Assembly (NCBI GenBank): GCA_036971715.1
Contig: JAVHJL010000006.1
Location: 868,001-932,000 of the forward strand
Direction: 5' to 3'
DNA from: Arthrobotrys musiformis
Lineage: Eukaryota > Ascomycota > Orbiliomycetes > Orbiliales > Orbiliaceae
DNA: 64,000 bases
Numbering within the stretch: the first letter of the stretch is position 1; each line of letters opens with the position of its first letter. Under the pieces are notes generated by a model that was not told the origin of the DNA, did not search any database, and saw nothing but the letters and a program-made list of their open reading frames with translations. A program made the position numbers and the translations under genes. Shown in pieces: positions 12,804 through 24,957 of the stretch.

Positions 12804-15800
12804 CTATCATAGTTAAGTTTGCTGTTTCTTGTTCTCATGGATTCGCCCCCGTTTTCTGCTCTTTTGAAGAATCTTCCTTCCTTCTATTCACTGCACATAG
12901 TTTCCACTTGAAATTTTGTTTTAATTGCGGGGTACGCACGATAAAAAGCATATAATGGCTTTCTTGTACGCAGGAAAGAAACAAGAAAGGTCTAATGATT
13001 TCTGAAAGGAGTTGTTTTGTTTTATTTCATTTTATTTTTGCCCTATGGCATTGCTATTTTACTACACTTTCTTCTTGATGTATCTAGTCATTTGTCACGA
13101 AGGGCATTTTGGGATGTACTGTATATGAGTTCAGGCGTTGCATTGCGCTGGCGGAGGTCTACAAATATGATACCTAAGGTTTCTAAAGAATTCTATAGAT
13201 CTAGCTAGAGAACATTTGCAAGTCAAGATGCATCCCCTCCCTTATTTTGCGTTTGTGAAATGTAGTAGGCCTTAAACTTGTGTGACGGGAGATCCTGTCC
13301 AAATTCATGGGCATGTTCATCACTTGCAGTATTCATCAGAATTACCATAACTGGCATTGTGCTACCAGTGATCTCACATTATTTCGCGATATTGATTTCC
13401 CTGAGTAACGCTATTGTCACGTTGACTTCCACGACAACTAGGTAGACATTCCTTTGCCACACCTTCGATGTATAACAACGGGAGAAGTATTCTAGAAAGA
13501 GTACCGCTCCACACACCTGGTCCCTCTTTTCTCTCGTAAAAGCATCTGCAACATTGCAATATTTTGAGCACACGGCCCATTCAGGCTGACGAGAGATGTT
13601 TCTGGTACTTCTCCACATTTCTTCCCCAGCCATCAAATCCAACTAGCTGGAGTATTAAACCAAAATTCTGTTTCCGCCAATCCACCTTGGCTGGTTAGAG
13701 ATACCCTACTTAACCGTTACCACGTGTGCGAAAAAATCCAGAAACAAAGAAAGAAGAGGCGAAGGGAGAAAAACCCCTCAGCAGCCAAGCCTGGGGTATG
13801 GTGCCAAAATGAAAAACCCATCATATTGGTTGCGTGAGCCATGGTGCATGGAAACTCTGCAAGGCATAGGCTCGAGCTCGAGCTCATGTGCTTTTTGTTT
13901 TTTTTTCTTGGGCGTTGAGACATTCGTATTTATTTTTCTAACGTCTCCACACTCCCGGCTGCTAAATTTGCGGATAAATTATAAAATTCCCACCATGGCG
14001 TTTCTTACTGGGTTAGCTAATAGCCTATATTACATCGCGTGATAAGAGAAACTTTACTCGGCGACGTGGAGTTTCTTCACTCCGAAAGTGTATCACTGAT
14101 AAATAATCCAGGAGCTCATGAAATATATGTTTTACTCCTGCAGTAGTTGATTGATCGACCCAGGGAATCTTTTGTTAAATTATCGATTTCCATGCAAGAT
14201 TCAGATTCCACAATCCTCAACTGTGTTGATCACGGCTTTCCGGGTAACTGGATGCTGTTTTAAATCCCTTATGGTTAATCAGAGCCTGTCAAAATAGGAT
14301 AGTACCGATGTTATCATGATATTAGGATTTAGATTGCCTATTGCCCAGGTCTTCCCAGCAATGCCTATATATATACACTCAAGTCTATAGTTTGATTGGA
14401 ATACCCCATGCCCACGTGACGGCCGTTAACTGCTGACAGGTGATGAGAAGGGGTATCCTCGCAAACATACGCGATTAATGGTAGACGGTGCATCGTTCAA
14501 TATATTTCAAAATTCCTTGATTGGGCCGTTTTGAAAAAAAATTCTTTATGCAGATATCTAAGGGACTAGGGCTGTCTGCATGACAGGTATCACTGAGCGG
14601 TTGTAGCTTATTATGGGTATCAGTGTGTCTTCCCTCGTAGCGCATAATTGCTGGATCCATGGATGTATAAAATCGAGACTTATTGCGTGCACATTCATCC
14701 AACTTGTAAGGGCAAGGATACCTTAACTGTATCAGCGATATATTACGAAGCAGCCATAGCTCTTGTATATTGATAGATGTCGAAATGGGTTTGTGGTATC
14801 GGCTAGGATGCATGTGGGATCGTATACGTATATGCAGATGCCATGCTGGGTTTGAGGCTAGCTACCATATACCGCTGTCATTATATTACTTCCAAATGAT
14901 AATGTATCTCAGCATACCTATAGAAGGACAGTTATTGCCGAGGTAGATACATGTGAGTTCGAAAGACATCCTCGCTTGGCCACATTGCGATTTTGTAGGA
15001 TTCACATTTTCCGTGTTTGATTATAAAAATTATTCAAATGCTATATGCGGCTATACGACTTTGTCATGACTTTTAGATGACAGGGATTGACCGCAGCTGG
15101 TGGATATGTAGTTCACCGAATCCTCAGAGGAGGCATTCAAATTATCCTGCAGTGCTGGCAAAGAGCTATTGATATCATGCCACTACTGTGCTTGCTCGTT
15201 TAAGTATACTAGGGCCGCTATATTCCTCAGGGTAGTATGCGGCGCACCAGACTCTTAAGATTGAGTCTCAGGACCCATACCTATGGGAATATTGATCTTT
15301 TGGCAATATATAGCACACTAGAATAAATTGTTTTTGCTATCAAGCCGCAAAAATCCACAATTTTTCAGCCGAAAGACATTCGCAAGCTATTTGGCCTGTG
15401 CTGCGAGGATTGAGATAAACCCCGGCAGAATAGCCTATTGACATCGTAGTCGACGAAATGGATTCCAAGCGAATCGCCTACTGTATTTGTGCTGCATCAC
15501 AAAGGAAAAAAAAAAAAAAAAAAAAAAAAGTAATATGGGTATTTTGCCTACAACAGGAATAAAGCTGAACACTAGAGGGTTGATTACGTATGGATGATAT
15601 ATCCCAGGTATGCCGCTTCGTGCAGTCAAGCATTGTTTGCATTAGTGATGCGTGACGAGACCTCTCCATTCTTGAGCTTCAGGTACAGCACGGCTTTCGG
15701 CATCATCTCTTTCGCTACTTTCGCAAGTGTACACAGGGTTCAACTCTCCCCCCTTACCTAGCCAGATCACTTTCTCATGCAACAACGGATAGGGGCAGTA

Positions 15801-16783
15801 TCTGCGATTCCTTCGATGGATAAAGACATCCAGAGCATCTAAAATTAGATACGCCTCAGAATATATTGGCCTTCTGACTAACTACGAGGGTGCAGAAGAG
15901 AATCGTTCAACAGTTAATATAAACACCTTATCAAATTAAAACCGCTGGATAGATATTTGACTCGCGTGTATTACTATGTTGACATTTTTGGCTTGCTGGA
16001 CAAATAGGAATAGAATGAAGAAATTGAGAACGGAACCCTGCGTTTGGTGATATGCACATGTCAACGAGCGGGGTTTGACAAGTGGTGAGGTCGCGGTAGG
16101 AGGCCTTTGACTAGTATTCTGTTATTAGGACATAGGTAACAAAAACCATGTCGGTAGAAAATGGCGGGGTTACGACGGCCATATGGGAAGCGTGATACAA
16201 CGGCAATAAAGGCTCGGTTCGTTAGCAAAATGAGCCCCAAGGGAATTGTATCGACGTATCCGTCAGCAAATGTTTTATCTGTGGCGCTATATATTGGTTG
16301 ATATCAAAAGCGACGAGAGGTTTGATTGCGAGGTACGAAGCAATATACCAGTCTTGTAACCAGCAATACACCTATTTCTTGTGAGACTGAAAGCAACGCA
16401 AGAAATGAGAGTGGATTGTGAAATGCAACAGGAAGCACAATTCTTGGCGTCCGACACGCCGGGGAGATTTGGGCCTCGACGGTCACTTTGTAGAGGGTTT
16501 GAGACATCTGATCAATTTATCAAGGACGTGAGTTCGCACGCTAGAAAATAAAGTAAAAATCGATACCAAGGACCAATAGTTCGATATTGTGAGCAGCACA
16601 CTGCCTTTTCTTTCTAGTAGCGGATCGAGGTATTATATAAATAAGGATTCTAGGCTGTTCGCACAAGCATCTACACAACACTAAACTATCGCGAACCTTC
16701 TCGACTAGCTAGCTTCAAAAAGGAATCTCGCAATCGAAAAAAAAAAACTTCATAACCTTAGCAGAACTCAGCAAAAAGATGAA
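12804..16783. other. 4-kb intergenic stretch, no gene seen
   Basis: No supported coding region. There is an A24 run at 15506-15529. Short frames at 13.4-14.0 kb and 14.5-14.8 kb have no domain and no splice partners. Confidence 0.5.
15506..15529. repeat. Poly-A tract (A24)
   Basis: Uninterrupted run of 24 A in AT-rich intergenic DNA. Confidence 0.9.
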
Positions 16784-16886
16784 TTCCGACACCGGGAATC
16801 GAACCCGGGGCTGTTCGGTTCCAATCGGTTCTGATGAATCAGATCCTAATGAGAGCGAACGATGTTAACCACTACACCATATCGGA
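16784..16886 (-). tRNA. tRNA-Glu (anticodon CTC) with a 31-nt intron
   Basis: Read on the minus strand, the full cloverleaf folds: acceptor stem TCCGATA with TGTCGGA plus discriminator A; D arm GTGT/ACAT with loop AGTGGTTA; anticodon stem GTTCG/CGAAC; anticodon loop CTCTCA-C with anticodon CTC; variable AGCC; T arm CCGGG TTCGATT CCCGG. A 31-base intron (starts TTAGGATCTG, ends GATTGGAA) lies one base 3' of the anticodon, the canonical eukaryotic position (37/38). The spliced length is 72, as expected for Glu. Box A and box B for RNA polymerase III are intact, so the gene looks functional. Confidence 0.95.
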
Positions 16887-17913
16887 GGTCGGTTTTCATG
16901 ATTTGATATCAGACCTCTCACAATTTGGATACTTATACCGTCTAAGCTCTAAGTGTCACGAAATAGACACCACTTTCACCAAGCTTTCATATCATACCAT
17001 TGGTGAGAACCCCGCCACTAAAGCATCGACCTTGAGTCAGAAGCCAAGATACCAAAGCATCGGTAAGGATTTGGTATCCGAGGCTAGACCACGGCTGTAA
17101 GAGTAGTCTGATATTGATTCTCTTCTAACGTTCAAATATATGTTTTTTGGTATTCGCAGCCGATACGACTGGTGGACGTTTTCTTGAAGCCTTAAACCTT
17201 CACGGCTCGAACATACCCCTCCAAAGTTTCCCACAACGCAACGGGGCCGGCACTGTCTCACTCCAGTTGGTTACGTATCTTTTAAATCTGCGCAAGGGCT
17301 TATATGGACCTTCTGCAGGAATTCGATCAATCAATTGGTAACGGCATTAACATGCCGTGAGGTGGTTTTACGTATGCCATTCGCAAGGATTACCGCATAC
17401 GCATGATCTGGTTGTGTGCGGTTAGGGTTCTAATAAACGCCTCCGATGATGGATGTGGCAGTTTGGGAAGTCTGGGAAGTGCAAGGCGGGTTGGCCCATC
17501 GGATGGGGTAATTTTGCCCTCTTGGTTAGAAGTCGGATGTGGGCGGGCCCTTGGCATCTACGTTGCAAACGCTTCGACGGGCGAGTTTTGTGTTACACTT
17601 CCCTTTGTCAACACCAAGCGTGGCCTGAGCTGCATTTGCTATTACGGTAACGTAGAGACATCGGAAAAAAGAAATGCGATGGAGGTATAATATCTTTTAG
17701 ATGTTAAATTATTTTTTTTGTGATATATAAAGCTGTATTTCCTGTCGTTTCTTCCCGATCTCTTTTTCTCTGTATCACAGCAGACTAGCACACTCGTTGA
17801 ACTGTCGTTCCTTCTCTCTCTCTCTCTTCTCCTCGGACTACACGCTCTTTTTGATATCATATCATTTCCACTCTTTTTTTTATCTTGTAAAAGAAACCAA
17901 CCTATCCTTCAAA
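16887..17913. other. Intergenic region and promoter of the following secreted-protein gene
   Basis: Nothing coding is supported. The right end holds the TATA box and CT-rich leader of the gene at 17914. Confidence 0.5.
17724..17732 (+). promoter_or_regulatory. TATA box of the 17914 gene
   Basis: TATATAAAG about 180 bases before the ATG. It is followed at 17811-17836 by a CT-rich leader, the usual look of a strongly expressed filamentous-fungal gene. Confidence 0.5.
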
Positions 17914-18643
17914 ATGCAAATCGTCTCCGTTGTCGCTGCTCTTGCCGCCGTTGGGTATGTAGAAACAAAAAACCAACAACGGAATCTCTAGTATAAGATC
18001 ATAACCAAAGACTAACATGACTATAACAGTGGTGCTCTCGCTGCCCCAGCCCCAGCCCCAACTGCCCCAGCTGTTCTGGAAGACAGCATCATGGCCCGCT
18101 CGGCCTCAGCCTCGTTCTGCAAGACCGATTACGTCTCGGACACCAACCTCGGAATCTTGGGCTTCGCCGTCGACCGCAAAGTTGTCACCAACTATGCTTC
18201 CACTGCAACCGTTACTCATACTGTTGATCTTGACTGCAAGGGCTGCGCGTTGAACATCAAGTGGCAGCTCAGAGAATGGGCCTGGGGCGGTAAGGGAAAG
18301 GTATGTCGTTCCTCGCGTTGTTTTATAATTTAATATCGAAAGCAAAGTGATGGAAAGAAACTAATCTTTTGGTGTTTCAAATTAGCTCATGGAGCCAGTC
18401 AAGCCCACCAAGACCGTCGAGGCTACGGTCACAACACAGACCGTGTACGTCTGCAAGACCAACCCAGGCCCAGTTCTACCCCCCGGCGGCCGCCACGGAA
18501 AGGGTCCAAAGGGCCCAAAGGATGGTGAGAAGCCAAAGGGTCCAAGGCCGGAAGGCCACAAGGGAGGTGAGAAGCCAAAGAAGGACGAGAAGAAGGAGGA
18601 GGAGAAGAAGGAGGAGAAGACCGAGGAGAAGAAGGCGGAGTAA
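17914..18643 (+). CDS. Small secreted protein with a Lys/Glu-rich tail
   Basis: Exons 17914-17954, 18030-18300 and 18386-18643; introns GTATGT...AACAG with a perfect ACTAAC branch, and GTATGT...TTAG. The product is 189 residues. A signal peptide (MQIVSVVAALAAVGGALA) is followed by an Ala-Pro linker and a compact domain of about 100 residues. Cysteines lie in SASFCKTDY, DLDCKGCALNIKW and VYVCKTNPG, so two disulphides are possible. The last 65 residues are first Gly/Pro/Lys-rich (KGPKGPKDGEKPKGP) and then almost only Lys and Glu. I do not recognise the family. The codon choice is C-ending and biased, unlike the neighbouring non-coding DNA, which suggests high expression. A secreted or wall-associated role is inferred from the leader. 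The charged tail could bind polysaccharide or remain disordered. Confidence 0.85.
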
Positions 18644-19641
18644 AGGAACACTCCAAACAATAGCCACTATAAACGGCCCCCCAAAGCTTCAAATAAGCTA
18701 CTTGACAAATAACTAGTCTACCAAGACTACCTCACGAGGACCATGACCAATGTTTTACACAAACATACGAAATAGCACTTTATGACCGTCCACGAAACTT
18801 ATGATATGGGAAACGGAGTTTTATTCAGATTATTACTGAATGGCGTTTTATTATGATTTCCCTCCACCCCCCCTTTTTTTTGCCTTCATGTATATCTACA
18901 TTTTCGATCAAAATGAATCAAAACAAATGCACGGAGTATATGAATATAGAGGTTACCAAAATTCCAACAGCTAAATATCGTGAATCTGCGTTGTGGTGGG
19001 AAGTCGAATCTGAAAGCGTAGAGCGGACCCGAGCTCGCGAATCCGAAGGGAAAGCATAGCAAATTGGGTCAACCCGAACCAACTTGCGGCAACTCAAGCC
19101 TTAGACTGAAATTTACCGCATATTCAATGAGGTACGCGTAAAGACTACTTCAGTCCCGATTAATCTCTACAATATTAATACCGGAGCATCGAGCCACTCT
19201 ATCTCTGTATATGGTCGGTGTTGTACCCACTAAAGCTGGGTCTCTATAGCTGCAGATCTCTATGTGGAGCCTCGGGTTGTATGTAAACATTCTTGTTGAA
19301 CCGAGCACCGGATTTCTAGCTTCAAGACCGGCTTGTTCTATGGATTTAATTTTATTTTCACGGAGCATTGGAGGCTTTATAATAGCTAGGATGAATCTAT
19401 ATAACGTGCTTTCCACAGGTTTACGAAGCGGGGTTCATAATCTACGTAAGAGCCTAGTATAGTGTTGAGTTACGAGACCACGAAGATAGAATCCATAAAC
19501 TTCATATTTCATAGAGACCGCTTGAGCACTACAAAGAAAAAGAGCCTAACAGCGTCCAAAAACCAAGAAAAAATTACACACCCAAAGCAAGGGAGAAACC
19601 TCACGCTGCTAAAAACAAAACCGCAATCACGACAGCCCCAT
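18644..19641. other. Intergenic region between convergent genes
   Basis: Holds the 3' flanks of the secreted-protein gene (plus) and of the Mug190-like gene (minus). No supported gene. Confidence 0.5.
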
Positions 19642-22600
19642 CTACATCCCCTGATTCAACTCAGTCTCCAACCCAGGCTGCCTCCCCTTCATTCCAAATT
19701 TACCCTTAATCTTCTGCGCCCCAACCATCAACTCATCCTTCAAAAACACCATATTCCTAGCGGGTTTCCACTGCATAATCCCCCTGTGCTTCCTGAATTT
19801 TTGTCTCTTTTCCGCCAGCTTCCTCTCTTTCCTTGCTCTCTTAGCATCTGGATCGGCTCCCTTTTCATCCTCGCTTTTGCTTCCGGTATCGTTGTTATCG
19901 TTACTGTTACCTTCGGCCTCATCGTCGCTGGAGAGGTCGTGTCGCTCGTCTACATCTTCTGGATCATCGCCTGCGATTCTTCTGACGTTTTCATCGGACA
20001 CGAAGTCGTCTTGGTCGTCTACAACGCTCATGACTTCTGCTTTCCAGTCTTCTTCATTTAGGACGAGGTTGTCACCACTGCTCGGGCGTTCGGTTTGGGA
20101 GGGTTCGTGACCGCGCAGTTTTGGTCGCGGTGGGAGTAGGTTGTTATCATCTTCACCGTTCTCATGTTCATCTTCGTCCTCGCTTGGTAGATCTTCTGTT
20201 GCGCCTGTTGCGATGAGTTTTTTGATCGTGGCGCCGGTTTCACGTTTGACTATTCTCTTTCTTGAACCTTCTGCTAAACAAGCTTCGAAAGCATCGAATG
20301 TCTCGCGATCATCGTTGCTGTCCATGTAGCTCCTGTGTGACTCATCAAGACCGTCTTTGAATCTTAGAGTTATGTTAAATGTGGCAATCTGCTCTGCATT
20401 GATGTTATCACGGGAGTTGACGTCTTTGATGTTATTCTGGGTTAATGCGTTAGTATCCCTTGTCTTCCAGACGGGCAATGATAACTTTGTAGTCTGGTTA
20501 TCGATAAGTTCGTTGAGCCAGTATATACAATACGCAACCGGCTTGCGAGACATTCTAGAGTAAAATTCGAGTTTTAGAGAAGAACCGTAGCGTTGGCGGA
20601 CAGGAATGCGGATTGTGAGGCCGTTTAGGTTCCAAGTCGGGGTGCCGTCGTCGTTGTAGGCTAGCCTTCGTGGAACCTTTTGTTGGTTGCAGTCGGTGCT
20701 GAGGACGATACGGGAGTTTAGAAGTTCTTGCGCACCAGGGCCGGTGGCGGTCATTAGGTCTTCCATGAGTTCGATGGAACCGACGTCCCAGCCCAGGAGG
20801 TTACGGGGCACTTGGAGGTTGACGGAGCGAAAGAGGATGGTAAGTGAGATCATACCATAGCCAATCCCCCCGTCTAGAGCGTAGAGGCGGGTTACCGTGC
20901 TGCTTGTTTGCAGGGCTTCGGAGAGTTTGATGGAACAGACGCCTAGGAGGGGGTCGTGTTCTCTATGACGTGAGTCTCTTGCGGATACAGTTACCACAGT
21001 ATTCCTCCAGTCTCTCACGTACCGTTCGACAGCGGCGGAAAACATGGGGTTTGATGAGGAGACTTTAGTACGGGTTTTGAAAGCGAGGACATCGTTAACC
21101 ATGACAGTACAATATGCGTTGGGCAAGTGGCTGCCTTCTTCGTCTTTGTTTTCTCCAACTACTTGAGCTGGGCTGTATGGTCTGATCTTGCCGAATGTCC
21201 CTTTGCTTCGTTCGAACTCGAGGTGTTTGATCTCATGGATGGTGACTGATACTACGCCCGTCGGGTAATTTGGGTCCGGTGGGACGCTGAGGGCGAGCTT
21301 GTCGTCTTCGGCGAGGGGGACGGGGACCTGTTCGTTGAATTCTTGCTTGTGACGGAGTTCGCGGGGTACTCTGACGTCTTCACCAGTAGTTTTCATTGAT
21401 TTCTTGAAATCAGTACGACGGAAGAATCCGACCTCCCAGTTTAGTTTCCCGGGAACTGGTTTGCCGTCCTTTTCTCCGATTAATGTGTCGCTACGGGTAT
21501 GCATCACCCCTTCGCTCTCAATGATGTCATGCAAATCGAATTCAATTCTGCCAACCATATCATCCTTTCCGATTCGATCGCTATCCCAGAGCTGGACCGA
21601 AAGTTTCTCGCCAGAGGTTATTTGTTGGGTGTGAAGGAGAATACAAGTATCTTCTTCCCATGATGGGTTGCGATCTTTGAGGATGACGCGGGTACAATAT
21701 ACTGGTTTTCCGAATTGGCTGAAGGCGAGAGTAACATATGTATCTGATCCACCTCCGCTGTCCATGGCTGGAATTCCCGTCGCATCATGGATCTTGATGT
21801 AGATGACACCGATGGCCTCTGTCTCTTGCTGAACGCTAGCGCCTTCGATCATTTTACCTACGTCCAAGCTCAGCGACTTGGGTGCGACGTATTCGTCGAG
21901 AGCTGCGCCAACGGCATAGTTGACGAAGTTGCTAATCAATGGGAGATTCAGGACGTTGATCCCACGCTGTGTCATCGGGACGACAGATACACTGATTTTT
22001 GGAAGCCCCATGAAAGTCATGGACAGATTTTTAATAAACGGTGGGTTTGGAGTCATCTGAAATCTCAAGCGGACAGTTCCAACGATGCCTGATAATTCAG
22101 CGAAGATTGGAAGCGGAACGCCAAAGAGCCCTCGAACACCGAGGTAGAATGCGATCTCTAAATGGATGTTTTGGGCTTTGCTGGCGACACCAGTGGCCTT
22201 GAGAGCATGGTAGGCGAAACTAGCTTCCAAGTTGTAATACTTGGAGTTCGGATCATCTTCCTGATGGCGCTCTTTCTGCTTCTTGCGGGTTTCGGCCTCG
22301 GATTGCTGTGCATTGAGAGGATTCGTATCTTTGCTAGCGGCGTCTGGGAGTGATCTCATAGATAGAATACGGATTGGATTGCTACCTTGGCTGATGCCTG
22401 AAACTTTCACGTTTTCGATGACGCTCGCTGGAACTGAAGCTTGCATGATATCCTCGAGAGTATCCGCAGCTGGCTGAAACATTTCTGGATTTATGAGCTG
22501 CCAAACGGTACCGATTATCTCGTTCAACCATTCTGTTGTTTCGGGCAGCAAAGAGTCGACAGCGGCTTGCGCCCGCAATCGTTCGCTCTCCCAATTTCTG

Positions 22601-23321
22601 TCGATGGAATCGGATTGCAAGCGTCTCAGCCAGAGGTGTAGAGCCACACTAAGAACTCCACCGATGAACGTAGACGCCACGAACCCCTTCCACTTCCCAC
22701 CGACGAATACGTAATTCAAAAATACGGTGCCGATAACAACAGAAATTGTGAGGGCAGCTATTGCAGATTCTATCTTGCCGTGAATGGTTTCTAGGTTTGC
22801 GACAGGGCTCGGATGGTAAAGGACTTTGGTTCTGGTAGAATGTTGAGGAACCTCCTTTGATATCGTAGGATTGGCTTCTGGTGGCGCTAGGTCATCCATC
22901 ACGAGCCTGTATTGCTCGCCGGAGCCCGTGGCCACGGCTGGAGCATCCGCTCCGACCACTTCGTTTGGTTCCAGATTGTCGCCCTCTACGGGATTGATGT
23001 TGGCTATAGGTACCGTGGCCTAGACGAAACCACAATTCTAGAGTTAGCATACCAATATCCAATATACCTATGGAAATATTAATCCCGGTATACCCTTGGC
23101 CGTCTGACGCTATCTTTGAAGTTTCCTTTAATATCCTGGATCACGACATTACTCTTCGTAACAGGATCCACCACCATCCGCCTGTTCTTCTGCTGTTTAG
23201 TCTCGTCTACATTGAGATCATCCGGCTGATTCTTTTGAACGTTCAGTCGCTCTTGAAGAGCCTTTGCGAACTTTTGGGCGTTCGGGATGGGGTTTCGGGC
23301 GGTATAGACGGTTCGCTTCAT
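19642..23321 (-). CDS. Mug190-like SMP and C2 domain protein, paralogue A
   Basis: Exons complement(23094-23321, 19642-23019), 1201 residues. The intron is GTATAC...TGCTAAC...CTAG, phase 0; the upstream exon starts MKRTVYTARN. Order of domains: a charged N-terminus; a short motif TKVLYHPSP shared with paralogue B; a hydrophobic hairpin (about 158-208); an SMP lipid-transfer module (from WLNEIIGTVWQLINPEMF, about 236-470, including IRILSMRSLPD); a first C2 domain (about 480-620) that keeps the acidic calcium loops (SDTYVTLAF, LWDSDRIGKDD); a second, more divergent C2 (AYCTVMVNDVLAFKTRTK); and an acidic/basic low-complexity tail. SMP plus C2 plus an ER hairpin is the plan of tricalbins and extended synaptotagmins, which tether ER to plasma membrane and move lipid. 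Fission-yeast Mug190 is the name-giver for this fungal branch. The gene is transcribed away from paralogue B, which starts 1.6 kb further on. Confidence 0.9.
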
Positions 23322-24957
23322 CGTGGCTGTGAAGGAACTCCTCCAAGTCAGCGGAGGAGGCTTGAAATCGCTAGAAGAATCCTTTTTTTTTGTATAGATT
23401 TTGGTAAGTTACTGTTTAACTGGCGATAACGGGCTTGATTATGAGTAGAACTGCTTCTCGAAGGTGGGAATAGTTGAAGTTCAAGTGATTTGGAATGAGA
23501 GTGTATGTATGCCCTAGTTGCCCACTACTATGCTGTTGTATTGTAGGAGGTGTGTTGGGTATGACGATATAGCCTTTCCACATGTAAGACCTGATATCGA
23601 ATTACAGGACGGCGATCCAGGGGGGAGGCCATGATCTGGTTTTCATTTACAAAAGCATCATAACAGGCGCACCCTCGAAACTGGATACAATAATATACGA
23701 TACAATAACAATAACTGGAGTGTTCTGCATACCATGCTGGCCGATATATGGGATTGGGCGTTCTGTGATACCGATTGCGTATGTGTGATCCGCTGCTTAG
23801 GCCCGATTAGAGACTAGTCCGACAAGCATAACGCATGCCAATGCACGGCTGCGATCATGATGTCTCTGATCGATAAGGTCGGAAATTACCCTTTTCGGAC
23901 GCAATGATGGCGAAGTGACGTCATGACATCGTTTACCTTTTGCGGACACAACACACCCTCCAAAGTCACTTTAACTCCAGCCGTTAACTAATCTATGATA
24001 CGAGAAAAGTATCTCAATTTAACGGCCTGGTTATTACTTGTCCCCAGAGGGCCACATTCTGTTGTAATGTCGATGGCCCCCAAAGAAGCAGAAACAGTGA
24101 TTTCTTTCAGAATATTTATTTATTTTCTCTTATCAAGAGCGAGACACAACTCAGTTTCGGGGTTTCTTTTTGTTGCATTATTGGTACTGGTATTTCCGAA
24201 TTAGTACAGTTTGGAATGACGTAGTTTCAGTATTGGACTCACTTGTAGCCAGATCCAGCTGGAACCAGGCTTGCGACTGAATCATAACCGGCCAATGGGA
24301 ACTGGAATGCGGGTGCCTTAGGACTGCTGCTAGTACTGTCAACGGCCTGTTTGGATCGCCCGATTGACGAGTCCGTTCGTGCTAGGATTGCTGGGCCCGC
24401 ATGTTGATATAACATCATCGAATGCAGTTCCACCACACAACTAAAATATACAACCCCCATATCATATCCTTGACAATGAAGAAATTTTCACAGAGGGCAC
24501 CAAAGAAAAGAAAACTCTGATATCGATCCCGTCCCATCAGAATAATCCTGGGAAACTCCGGATTGGCAGGTTTGGCGGAGCTATTGATCGATATCGGTAT
24601 CCACTTACGTATGCGTACATATGTACTTCGGTATGCTCGTACTCTGGCAGAATTCTACCAGACTTGATCTTCCCATCTTTTTTTGAGGACTCCTTAACCC
24701 AAATTCCTACCAAGGCTTACTGGACTTTCCATTTCACATCGTTCGCTATCAGAAAAGAACAGCTTCGATCGCTGGTGGTTGATCAAACCTTCTCTTCAGC
24801 GGATAAGGTTCACCGTAAGTAACAAAACCATCACCCCAAATATCTCCTCATATGAAGGATCCAGGGGATATAGACACTGATTCATTCATGGCTTCAGTCT
24901 CCATTCATATCATCGACTTTCAATCACCTGCGTACTAAGTAGTTTTTCATAATCAAA
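23322..24957. other. Shared promoter region of the divergent Mug190-like pair
   Basis: 1.6 kb between two head-to-head starts. No coding region is supported inside. It should contain both promoters, but I see no clear TATA box. Confidence 0.5.
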
